64,000 bases of DNA, taken from Sphingobium sp. AP49. Lineage in GTDB: Bacteria; Pseudomonadota; Alphaproteobacteria; Sphingomonadales; Sphingomonadaceae. Under the pieces are notes generated by a model. It did not search any database. It saw nothing but the letters and a program-made list of their open reading frames with translations, and was not told the DNA's origin. The stretch spans positions 3,169,501-3,233,500 of the forward strand of contig NZ_CP124576.1 of assembly GCF_000281715.2 (NCBI RefSeq), given 5' to 3'. Below are positions 16,529 through 23,863 of this stretch, one piece after another. Position 1 is the first letter of the stretch. The number at the start of each line of letters is the position of its first letter. Position numbers and translations under genes: made by a program.

Positions 16529-16911
16529 GCCTGATGCTGTTGCTGGCAGCCGCCGCCGCGCCGCCCATGGTCGTGATCGACGAGCGCGAGGTGATGCGGG
16601 ACGAGCCGCCACCCCATGGCGAGATCGGCATGTCGACCGCCTATCGCATCAGCGACGCCGTGCCGCAGCCGCGCAGCATGGAGTTCCGCAAGCGCGTGCT
16701 GCATGTCGGGGCGGCGATCGGCGTCCATCCGATCGCCCATGACGAGGTCTATTATGTCCTGTCGGGCGAAGGCGTGGTGACGTCCGACGGCGTGGAAAAG
16801 CCGCTGACGCAGGGCATGGCCGCCTATCTCTACAAGGACGCGAAAGTGGGCATCCGGCAGGTCGGCAAGGAACCGCTGGCGCTGATCATCAGCTATCCGG
16901 TGGTCCACTGA
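16525..16911 (+). CDS. exported cupin-domain protein of the pectin operon
   Basis: The 128-residue protein starts on the ATGA overlap with the pectate lyase stop. A short hydrophobic N terminus (MSLMLLLAAAAAPP) looks like a minimal signal peptide. The cupin core has the metal-binding pattern HPIAHDEVYYVLSGEG (H-x3-H-x-E) and closes with the second motif near IISYPVVH. Cytoplasmic KdgF cupins linearise unsaturated uronates in pectin catabolism. This protein could do the same outside the cytoplasm, or could bind sugar. The tight coupling with the lyase favours action on its product. Confidence 0.75.
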   Translation: MSLMLLLAAAAAPPMVVIDEREVMRDEPPPHGEIGMSTAYRISDAVPQPRSMEFRKRVLHVGAAIGVHPIAHDEVYYVLSGEGVVTSDGVEKPLTQGMAAYLYKDAKVGIRQVGKEPLALIISYPVVH

Positions 16912-16920
16912 CCCGACAAG

Positions 16921-17097
16921 TCACCAGGCGCGGGGTATATTGCCTATGCGCCTGGCGACGTTGGTTTCGATCGCGTTGAGTTCAGCCTGGCTGAGCACGC
17001 CCGACAGCATCAACCGGCGCATCAGTTCATCGACCAGCGCCGCGAGAAAATGCAGCTCACCCCGTTCTGCCGCATGATCCAGTTCATCGACGTCCAT
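16921..17097 (-). CDS. small hypothetical protein, 58 residues
   Basis: A short minus-strand gene with a near-ideal ribosome site (AGGAGGATGGC directly before the ATG) and a good protein-like composition. It begins MDVDELDHAAERGELHF and continues with amphipathic helices rich in Leu, Arg and Glu (LVDELMRRLMLSGVLSQAEL), ending PRAW. No signal or membrane segment is seen. It converges on the cupin gene, leaving nine bases, and lies downstream of the esterase gene on the same strand. I do not recognise the family; a helical regulator or adaptor is possible. Confidence 0.6.
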   Translation of the reverse strand: MDVDELDHAAERGELHFLAALVDELMRRLMLSGVLSQAELNAIETNVARRIGNIPRAW

Positions 17098-17170
17098 GCC
17101 ATCCTCCTTGCTGCGGAAACTGGATCAATGCACGTCCCGCCTTCCGGTTCATGAGGACACGGCCAGCCGT

Positions 17171-18739
17171 TCAGCTGCCCGGCTGGATATAGGGAACGCG
17201 GGCGAAGAGGTCCCGCTCCCAGCCGCGCGGATCGCTTTCCACCCGACTGTCGACATCGACGATCATCGTCTGGCGCCCGTCCAGCCGATAATGCGGCCAC
17301 GGTATCATCCCGGCACCAGTGGGGTCGCCGCGCCGGGCGAAAGCGAGGAAGCGCTGCATCAGCGCGCGCGAGGCGGCCTGGGCGCCTGCGCCCGTGCCGG
17401 TGAAGCTGCCCGGCGCGTCGAGCGTGCCGAAGGCGAGCGCGATGTCCATGGTGTGCGGCGCGCCGCGTTCGGGCTGGGTCGGCGAGGCGAAATCGACCTG
17501 ATAGACCCAGGTCGGCGCATCGGCGCGGGCCCGCGCCTCCGCCTCCAGCACCTGCCCCGGCCAGCTGCGCCCGGCCGTGGTCGCGGCATAGAAGATGCGC
17601 TGCGCCGACCAGTCGGGATAGCGCGCACGATATTGGGCGACGATCCATTCGGGCGAGAGGTCCATGCGCAGTTCCGGCGCGATCCGGGTGGCGAGGTTGG
17701 ACCAGTCCAGCCCCTGGAGCTTGGGGCCATGGGGATCGATGAAGGCACGGGTCTCGTCATGGGTGTTGCCCAGCATCATCGGGATCGCCTGCGACTGGGG
17801 CGGCGCATCGGGCCAGAAGGGATGGCGCGCAAGATGCGTCATGTCGAGCACCGGCCCCATATAGAGGCCGCCGCCCATGATCGGGTCTTGCGCTGCCAAC
17901 CCCTCCACCAGTTGCGCCGTCGAAAGTGACAGCAAAGATGACAGCTCATCGACCTTTATGCCCAGCCGGGCGAGATAGGCCTGCGCCCGCTTCGTCGCGT
18001 TGAGCGGGCCGGAGGCGGTGACCTGCTGCCCGCTCATGGTGATGGCGCGGTGGAACAGGCCGGCGGCGGCCGGCATCGCCATCATCGTCGCGATCTTGGC
18101 GCCGCCGCCCGACTGGCCGAACACCAGGATATTGCCGGGATCGCCGCCAAAGGCTGCGATATTGTCGCGCACCCATTGCAGCGCGAGGATGAGGTCAAGC
18201 TGGCCGGCATTGCCGCTGTCGGCAAAGCGCGGATCGAGCCGGGCGAGATAGAGATAGCCGAAGATGTTGAGGCGGTGATTGACCGTCACCACCACGACAT
18301 CGCCCTGCGCCGCCAGCCGGTCGCCATGGGTCAGCGGATCGACCACGCTGCCGTTGGAATAGGCGCCGCCATGGATATAGAGCATCACCGGCCGCTTGGC
18401 GCGCGGGTCCGGACCGGGGGTCCAGATATTGAGGAACAGGCAATCCTCGCTCTCCGGCTCCTGCTTGCCCTGTTGCGGGCAGGATGGGGCGAAGGCGCCG
18501 GCATCGGCCGTGCCGGTCCAGCCATCGGGCACAAGCGGTGCCTGGAAGCGGCGGGGCGCGGTATCCTGACCATAGCGCAGGCCGCGAAAGACATGGAGGC
18601 CGCCCTCGCGGGTGCCGGCGACCCGGCCCTTGCGGGTGGTCACGATGCTGGCGGTGGCGGCATGGGCCGGGCGAGCGAGACTGGCGCCCAGCAGGGCCGC
18701 AGCCCCGGTCAACGCGCTCCGCCGGTCGATATCGGGCAT
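17171..18739 (-). CDS. type-B carboxylesterase, probably Tat-exported
   Basis: This is a 522-residue carboxylesterase/para-nitrobenzyl-esterase family protein. The N terminus MPDIDRRSALTGAAALLGAS carries a twin-arginine signal, cleaved near AHA|AT. The nucleophile is the serine of FGQSGGGAK near residue 208 (the usual FGESAGG has changed Glu to Gln). The acid is likely the Glu of NTHDETR, and the histidine that of GAPHTMDI. The oxyanion-hole motif YIHGGAY is present. In this uronate cluster it may remove acetyl, methyl or feruloyl esters from pectin. It is downstream of kduI-kduD on the same strand, separated by a strong hairpin, and so may be co-transcribed. Confidence 0.87.
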   Translation of the reverse strand: MPDIDRRSALTGAAALLGASLARPAHAATASIVTTRKGRVAGTREGGLHVFRGLRYGQDTAPRRFQAPLVPDGWTGTADAGAFAPSCPQQGKQEPESEDCLFLNIWTPGPDPRAKRPVMLYIHGGAYSNGSVVDPLTHGDRLAAQGDVVVVTVNHRLNIFGYLYLARLDPRFADSGNAGQLDLILALQWVRDNIAAFGGDPGNILVFGQSGGGAKIATMMAMPAAAGLFHRAITMSGQQVTASGPLNATKRAQAYLARLGIKVDELSSLLSLSTAQLVEGLAAQDPIMGGGLYMGPVLDMTHLARHPFWPDAPPQSQAIPMMLGNTHDETRAFIDPHGPKLQGLDWSNLATRIAPELRMDLSPEWIVAQYRARYPDWSAQRIFYAATTAGRSWPGQVLEAEARARADAPTWVYQVDFASPTQPERGAPHTMDIALAFGTLDAPGSFTGTGAGAQAASRALMQRFLAFARRGDPTGAGMIPWPHYRLDGRQTMIVDVDSRVESDPRGWERDLFARVPYIQPGS

Positions 18740-18792
18740 CCGTCCTCCTGTGATGGGTCGGGAGGTTCAAGCCCTCCTCTTTGGTCAGGGTT

Positions 18793-18827
18793 GTCCTGCG
18801 CCCGCCCATCAGGAACGGGCGCAGGAC
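18793..18827 (-). other. perfect 12-bp stem-loop between kduD and the esterase gene
   Basis: GTCCTGCGCCCG (18793-18804) pairs perfectly with CGGGCGCAGGAC (18816-18827) around an 11-nt loop. It starts seven bases after the kduD stop and no T-run follows on the minus strand. It may be a processing or mRNA-stabilising hairpin, or a weak rho-dependent or attenuating signal. Confidence 0.6.
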
Positions 18828-18833
18828 GGGATA

Positions 18834-19589
18834 TCAGCGGGCCAGCCAGCCGCCATCGACGGCCAGGACATGGCCATGGATATAGTTGGCCGCCGGCGAG
18901 GCGAGGAACACGGCGGCGCCGCCAATGTCGCTCGGGTCGCCCCAGCGGCCGGCCGGGATGCGCTCCTGGATCTGGCGGTTGCGGGTCTCGTCGGCCTGCA
19001 GCGCGGCGGTGTTGTTGGTCGCGATATAGCCCGGCGCGATCGCGTTGACGTTGACGCCCCTGGCCGCCCACTCGTTCGCCAGCAGCTTGGTGAGGCCGGC
19101 GACGCCGCTCTTGGACGCGGTATAGCTCGGCACCCGAATGCCGCCCTGGAACGACAGGAGCGAGGCGATGTTGACGATCTTGCCTGAACCCTGTGCCAGC
19201 ATGTGCCGCCCGGCCGCCTGCGCCAGGAAGAAGGTCGACTTCAAATTGGTGTCGATCACCGCGTCCCAGTCTTCCTCGGTGAAGTCGACGCTGTCGGCGC
19301 GGCGGATGATGCCGGCATTGTTGATCAATATGTCGAGCCCGCCCAGCTTGGCGATCGTCTCGTCGACGACGCGCTGCACCGGCTCGATGCTCGACAGGTC
19401 AGCCGAGACGATCTCCGCCTTGCGGCCGAGCGCCCGGACCTTTGCGACGGTTTCCTCCGCCGGGGTGCGGCCGACCGCCGCAATGTCGGCGCCGGCCGCC
19501 GCGAGCGACAGCGCGATCGCCTGGCCGATGCCGGTATTGGCGCCGGTGACAATGGCGACCTTGCCACCAAGATCGAAGATGTTGCTCAT
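18834..19589 (-). CDS. kduD: 2-dehydro-3-deoxy-D-gluconate 5-dehydrogenase (KduD), SDR family
   Basis: The 251-residue classical short-chain dehydrogenase has the cofactor motif TGANTGIG, the NNAGI motif, a catalytic serine in NIASLLSFQG, and YTASKSG (Tyr-x3-Lys). The C terminus is LAVDGGWLAR. KduD reduces 2,5-diketo-3-deoxygluconate to 2-keto-3-deoxygluconate with NAD(P)H after KduI in breakdown of unsaturated uronates. Placement directly after kduI (49-bp gap) makes the KduD assignment firm, because the SDR fold alone would be ambiguous. It acts in the cytoplasm. Confidence 0.93.
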   Translation of the reverse strand: MSNIFDLGGKVAIVTGANTGIGQAIALSLAAAGADIAAVGRTPAEETVAKVRALGRKAEIVSADLSSIEPVQRVVDETIAKLGGLDILINNAGIIRRADSVDFTEEDWDAVIDTNLKSTFFLAQAAGRHMLAQGSGKIVNIASLLSFQGGIRVPSYTASKSGVAGLTKLLANEWAARGVNVNAIAPGYIATNNTAALQADETRNRQIQERIPAGRWGDPSDIGGAAVFLASPAANYIHGHVLAVDGGWLAR

Positions 19590-19638
19590 GTCAGGACTCC
19601 CTGGCCCCTTCCACTCGCGCGAAAGGGGCGAAAAACCG

Positions 19639-20478
19639 TCAGGCCAGCTGGCAGATGTCCAGCACGTTCATGTCGGTATAGTCCTGGTTCTCGCCGGCCA
19701 TCGCCCAGATGAAGGCATAGGCCTTGGTGCCCGAGCCCATATGGATCGACCAGGGCGGCGAGATCACCGCTTCCTCGTTGGCCATGACGATGTGACGCAT
19801 CGCGTCGCCCTCACCCATATAGTGGAAGACGCGGTCGGCATCGCCATCCAGCTCGAAATAGAAATAAATCTCGCTGCGGCGCTCATGGATGTGCGGGGGC
19901 ATGGTGTTCCACACCGAACCGGGCTTCAGGACCGTGAGGCCCATCACCAGCTGCGCGCTGTCGCAAATGCCGGGGATGACGAGCTGGAAGATGGTGCGCT
20001 CGTTCGATTCTTCCAGGCTACCGCGCTCCAGCGCATTGGCGTCGGCGATGCCGAGCTTGCGGGTCGTGAACGCCTTGTGCGCCGGGCAGGAGGCGAGATA
20101 ATAGCGCGCGCCGGCACCGGCAAACTCAACATCCTTGGCGCCCATCGTCACATAGAGGCAATCCTTGTTGCCGAGCGTGAAGACCTCGCCGTCGACGGTC
20201 ACGGTGCCTTCGACGCCCGAAACATTGACGATCGCCAGTTCGCGCCGCTCCAGGAAGGGATGGCCCGCCGCCGAGGCCGGCTCGGTCTGCGCCGGCAGCT
20301 TCACCGGGGCATCGGCCACCGCCACGCCGCCGATCACGAAACGCTCGGCATGGGTATAGTTCAGCACGCATTCGCCGTCACGGAACAGCCCGCCGATCAG
20401 ATAGCGATCCCGCAGCTCCTCGTTCGACACGCACTCCATCATGTCGGGGTGGGTCGCATAATAGGTCTTGTCGAACAT
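19639..20478 (-). CDS. kduI: 5-dehydro-4-deoxy-D-glucuronate isomerase KduI
   Basis: The 279-residue protein is the size of E. coli KduI. It opens [14 protein letters not shown], and the double-cupin metal site is visible in [18 protein letters not shown] (His-x-His-x4-Glu) plus the later [16 protein letters not shown] segment. It isomerises 4-deoxy-L-threo-5-hexosulose uronate to 2,5-diketo-3-deoxygluconate. I start it at the ATG with GGTGAGGATATC upstream; the longer reading would run over the operator at 20528-20539. It is the first gene of the kduI-kduD transcript. Confidence 0.95.
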   Translation of the reverse strand: MFDKTYYATHPDMMECVSNEELRDRYLIGGLFRDGECVLNYTHAERFVIGGVAVADAPVKLPAQTEPASAAGHPFLERRELAIVNVSGVEGTVTVDGEVFTLGNKDCLYVTMGAKDVEFAGAGARYYLASCPAHKAFTTRKLGIADANALERGSLEESNERTIFQLVIPGICDSAQLVMGLTVLKPGSVWNTMPPHIHERRSEIYFYFELDGDADRVFHYMGEGDAMRHIVMANEEAVISPPWSIHMGSGTKAYAFIWAMAGENQDYTDMNVLDICQLA

Positions 20479-20527
20479 GATATCCTCACCCGTTTGTCTG
20501 AAATTTCTCCCTTGGGAAGCAAATTTG

Positions 20528-20539
20528 GAAACCGGTGTC
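20528..20539. promoter_or_regulatory. LacI-family operator before kduI, GAAACCGGTGTC
   Basis: It matches the palindrome GACACCGGTGTC at 11 of 12 positions. On the minus strand it overlaps a perfect -35 hexamer TTGACA, a typical repressor position. The kduI start is 49 bases away. It sits between lacI and kduI and could therefore uncouple kduI from lacI transcription. Confidence 0.75.
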
Positions 20540-20544
20540 AACCT

Positions 20545-21594
20545 TCAGGATGCGAGCGGCGCGACCGAACTGCGCCGGATCAGCGTCGAACTGAACAGCG
20601 ACGGCTCGCTGACCTCCGCTTCCTCGCCGATGGCGGTGCCGATCAGCTTGAGCGCGGCGGCGCGGCCCATGGCGGCGATCGGCCAGCGCACGGTGGTCAG
20701 CGGCGGCCAGACGCGGGTGGTGAGCGGCGTATCGTCGAAACCGATGATCGACAATTGCTCCGGCACCTCGATCCCGCGCAACCGCGCCGCATAGAGGACG
20801 CCGGCCGCCATCTCGTCATTGCTGGCAAAGATCGCGGTCGGCGGCGAGGTCAGGTCGAACAGGTTTTCGGAAGCGGAAACCCCTGATTCAAAAGTATATT
20901 GTCCGTCCGCTACCAGGCTGCGCGGCAGGCTGATGCCGGCTTCCGCCAGCGCCATTTCAAAGCCCTCGCGCCGTTCCTTGGCCGAGCGGAAGCCATGCGG
21001 CCCGGCGATCAGGCCGATCCGCCGATGCCCCTGCGCGATCAGATAGCGCACCGCGTCCGCCACCGCGTCCCGGTCATTGGAGGCGACCATATGTTCCGGG
21101 TCATCGAGCAGGGCCGAGCCCATGCGCACATAGCGACAGCCGGCATCGTCGAACAGCTTCGAAAGATGGTCATTTTCCGAGAGCGGCGGCAGCACAACGA
21201 CGCCGAACAGGCGCTGGCGGGTCACGAAATTATGGATGTCCTCCATCACCATGGCCGCCCCCCTGTCCACCGGGCGCACCACCAGCTCGAACTCGGTGCC
21301 GTGCAGCGCCTCCAATATCCCCTTCTGCATGCTCAGCACCATCTGGGCATTGGGATTGTCGTAGATGAGGCCGATCAGGAAATTGCGCCCCAGCGCCAGC
21401 GCGCGCGCCTGCGGATTGGGAACATAGCCGGTCTGGCGGATGATTTCCTCCACCTTGCCGCGGGTTTCCTGGTTCAGCAGCGGCGATCGGTTGATGACGC
21501 GGCTGACCGTCTTCTTCGACACGCCGGCCATGCGGGCGATGTCGTTGATGGTCAGCTTGGCGGTGGCGCCCTCATCCCTGGGTGTCTTTGTCAT
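20545..21594 (-). CDS. LacI-family repressor of the pectin/uronate regulon
   Basis: The 349-residue regulator has the N-terminal LacI helix-turn-helix INDIARMAGVSKKTVSRVIN (residues about 16-35), the hinge region, and a periplasmic-binding-protein-like effector domain (VVLPPLSENDHL, IFASNDEMAAGVLYAA, IGFDDTPLTTRVWPPLTTV). It lies among the uronate genes. Four palindromic sites of the type GACACCGGTGTC, at 14823, 15052, 20528 and 21659, are its likely operators. One of these lies in its own upstream region, so autoregulation is possible. The effector is probably a uronate breakdown intermediate such as KDG. Confidence 0.9.
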   Translation of the reverse strand: MTKTPRDEGATAKLTINDIARMAGVSKKTVSRVINRSPLLNQETRGKVEEIIRQTGYVPNPQARALALGRNFLIGLIYDNPNAQMVLSMQKGILEALHGTEFELVVRPVDRGAAMVMEDIHNFVTRQRLFGVVVLPPLSENDHLSKLFDDAGCRYVRMGSALLDDPEHMVASNDRDAVADAVRYLIAQGHRRIGLIAGPHGFRSAKERREGFEMALAEAGISLPRSLVADGQYTFESGVSASENLFDLTSPPTAIFASNDEMAAGVLYAARLRGIEVPEQLSIIGFDDTPLTTRVWPPLTTVRWPIAAMGRAAALKLIGTAIGEEAEVSEPSLFSSTLIRRSSVAPLAS

Positions 21595-21658
21595 GGCCCT
21601 TTTATAGCGCGCTTATGGCCCGCAACCAGCGCAATATGCGTCGCTCGGCAAATCTATT

Positions 21659-21670
21659 GACACCGGTTAC
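21659..21670. promoter_or_regulatory. LacI-family operator before the hydratase-exuT operon
   Basis: GACACCGGTTAC matches the palindrome GACACCGGTGTC at 10 of 12 positions. On the plus strand it overlaps TTGACA at 21657-21662, a perfect -35 hexamer. It is 45 bases before the GTG start at 21715 and 65 bases upstream of the divergent lacI start. Confidence 0.7.
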
Positions 21671-21714
21671 TCTTGCAGGCATCCCGAGAGGCAGAACCAG
21701 CCGAGAGGATCATC

Positions 21715-22512
21715 GTGACCGCCGCTTCCCCTGCCGCCATTGCGCGCGCCTTCGTCACCGCCCGACAGCGCGCGACGGGCTTTTCCGACTATCCCGGCCC
21801 GATCCCGCCCAGCCTGGCCGATGGCTATGCGATCCAGGCGGAGGCGCTGACGCTGGTCGATGCGCCGGTCGGCGGCTGGAAGGTCGGCCGCGTGCCCGTA
21901 CCGCTGGTAGAGCGCTTCGGCGCCGATCGGCTGGCCGGGCCGATCTTCACCCCGACCATCCATGCCCTGACCCCCGACGCCACCGGGCTGGTCTTTGCCC
22001 AGGGCTTTGGCGCGGCGGAGGCGGAGTTTCTGCTGCGCATCGGCCAGGCGCCCGATCCGGCGCAGACGCGCTTCACCCTGGAGGAGGCCGCCGCGCTGGT
22101 CGACGCGGTCCATATCGGCCTGGAGATCGCCAGTTCGCCCTTCACCGGCATCAACGAACATGGCCCGGCGGTCACCGTTTCGGATTTCGGCAACAATAAC
22201 GGCCTTTTGATCGGTGCAGCCGTACCGGACTGGCAAAGCCTGGCCTTTGCCGAGGTCGAGATCAGCCTGCGCATCGATGGCGTCGTCGCCGGTACCGGCC
22301 GCGCCGTGAGCTTCCCCGACGGGCCGATCGGCTCGGTCCGTTTCCTGCTCGAAAATCTCGCCGCGCGGGGCATCGGGCTGCAACCGGGCGCATGGATATC
22401 GACAGGCGCCGTCACCGGCGTGCATGAAGTGCGCGTCGGGCAGAATGTCGTCGCGGACTTCGGACCGCTCGGTACCGCACACTGCGTCATCCGCCCCCAA
22501 GCGGCCGCCTGA
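21715..22512 (+). CDS. FAH-superfamily 2-keto-4-pentenoate hydratase-like enzyme
   Basis: The 265-residue protein starts at a GTG with GAGAGGATC upstream. The first part opens AIARAFVTARQRATGFSDYP, and the C-terminal fumarylacetoacetase-type fold shows AEAEFLLRIGQAP, DAVHIGLEIASSPF and GPIGSVRFLLENLAARGI. Characterised relatives hydrate 2-keto-4-pentenoate or dehydrate 2-keto-3-deoxy sugar acids. Here it is under a uronate operator and followed by the hexuronate transporter. Acting on 2-keto-3-deoxygluconate or a related keto-acid is therefore more likely than aromatic ring-cleavage work, but this is inference. Confidence 0.8.
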   Translation: MTAASPAAIARAFVTARQRATGFSDYPGPIPPSLADGYAIQAEALTLVDAPVGGWKVGRVPVPLVERFGADRLAGPIFTPTIHALTPDATGLVFAQGFGAAEAEFLLRIGQAPDPAQTRFTLEEAAALVDAVHIGLEIASSPFTGINEHGPAVTVSDFGNNNGLLIGAAVPDWQSLAFAEVEISLRIDGVVAGTGRAVSFPDGPIGSVRFLLENLAARGIGLQPGAWISTGAVTGVHEVRVGQNVVADFGPLGTAHCVIRPQAAA

Positions 22513-22543
22513 CAAGGCCGCAGGGCAAGAGGAGAGGAAGAGA

Positions 22544-23821
22544 ATGAACGAGGCCGTCGCCGGAGCAACCCAGAGGGTCGGGCGCTATCGCTGGGTGATC
22601 GTCGGGCTGCTGTTCGCCGCCACCGCGATCAACTATGTCGACCGGCAGATGATCGGCGTGCTGAAGCCCACATTGGCGGCCGAGATGCACTGGTCGGAAA
22701 CCGACTATGCCAACATCGTCTTCTGGTTCCAGGCGGCCTATGCGATCGGCTATCTGGGCTTTGGCCGGCTGGTCGATATGATCGGCGCGCGGTTGGGTTA
22801 TACCGTCGCGATCATCATCTGGACCATCGCCCATGTCGCCCATGGCGGCGTGCATAGCGTGACCCAGTTCGCCTTCGCCCGCTTCGGCCTGGGCGTCGGC
22901 GAATCCGGCAATTTTCCGGCCGGCATCAAGGCGGTGGCCGAATGGTTCCCGCAGAAGGAGCGCGCCTTCGCCATCGGCCTGTTCAACGCCGGCGCCAATG
23001 TCGGCGCGATCATCACCCCGCTGCTGGTGCCATGGCTGACCATCCAATATGGCTGGCGCTTCGCCTTCATCGCGACCGGCATATTCGGCGTCGTCTGGCT
23101 CGCCGCCTGGCTGATCCTCTATCGCCGGCCACAGGAGCATCCGCGCGTCGGCACCGCCGAACTGGCCTATATCCAGCAGGATCCGGCCGATCCGGTCACG
23201 CCGATCGGCTGGCGCCGGCTGATCAGCGTGCGCGAATGCTGGGCCTATGCGGTCGGCAAATTCTGCATCGATCCGATCTGGTGGTTCTTCCTCTTCTGGC
23301 TGCCCGGCTATCTGGGGGAGCGCTATGGCCTCGACCTCATCAGCTTCGGCCCGCCTTTGGTCGCCATCTACCTGCTGTCGGACCTGGGCAGCGTGGCGGG
23401 CGGATGGATGTCGAGCCGGCTTATGAAGGCGGGGCGCAGCGTCAATGCCGCACGCAAGCTGACCATGCTGGCCTGCGCCGTTGCGGTGCTGCCGATCATC
23501 TTCGCCCAGTCGATCGACAATCTGTGGCTGGCAGTGCTGGTCATCGGCATCGCCACCGCTGCGCACCAGGCCTTTTCCGCCAATCTCTATACCCTGCCGT
23601 CGGACATGTTCCCGCGCGGGGCGGTCGGATCGGTGGTCGGCATCGGCGGCACGGCGGGCGCGATCGGCGGCATGCTGATGGCGAAATATGCCGGCTATAT
23701 CCTCGACAGCATCGGCAGCTATGCGCCGCTCTTCGCCGTCGCAGGCAGCGCCTATTTCATCGCCCTGCTGGCGATCCACCTGCTCTCGCCCCGGCTGGCG
23801 CAGGTGAAGGTGCCCGACTGA
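22544..23821 (+). CDS. hexuronate MFS transporter, ExuT-like
   Basis: The 425-residue inner-membrane carrier has 12 helices and starts after GAGAGGAAGAG. It has the ACS-family features AINYVDRQMIGVLKP in helix 1, GRLVDMIGARLGY as the loop 2-3 motif, and FGLGVGESGNFPAGIKAVAEW, a hallmark of the hexuronate/galactonate group (ExuT, GudP, DgoT). It would import galacturonate, glucuronate or unsaturated uronate by proton symport. It follows the hydratase gene by 31 bases under one operator. No KdgK or KdgA gene is in the window, so the lower pathway must be elsewhere. Confidence 0.9.
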   Translation: MNEAVAGATQRVGRYRWVIVGLLFAATAINYVDRQMIGVLKPTLAAEMHWSETDYANIVFWFQAAYAIGYLGFGRLVDMIGARLGYTVAIIIWTIAHVAHGGVHSVTQFAFARFGLGVGESGNFPAGIKAVAEWFPQKERAFAIGLFNAGANVGAIITPLLVPWLTIQYGWRFAFIATGIFGVVWLAAWLILYRRPQEHPRVGTAELAYIQQDPADPVTPIGWRRLISVRECWAYAVGKFCIDPIWWFFLFWLPGYLGERYGLDLISFGPPLVAIYLLSDLGSVAGGWMSSRLMKAGRSVNAARKLTMLACAVAVLPIIFAQSIDNLWLAVLVIGIATAAHQAFSANLYTLPSDMFPRGAVGSVVGIGGTAGAIGGMLMAKYAGYILDSIGSYAPLFAVAGSAYFIALLAIHLLSPRLAQVKVPD

Positions 23822-23863
23822 AGTCCCTACTGCGTTCCTTGGGGGGAGGATGGCGGTCCCGGG

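Noticed and set aside
18834..19589. Generic SDR or 3-oxoacyl-ACP reductase
   Set aside because: The SDR fold alone is ambiguous, but direct linkage to kduI under a uronate operator makes KduD far more likely.
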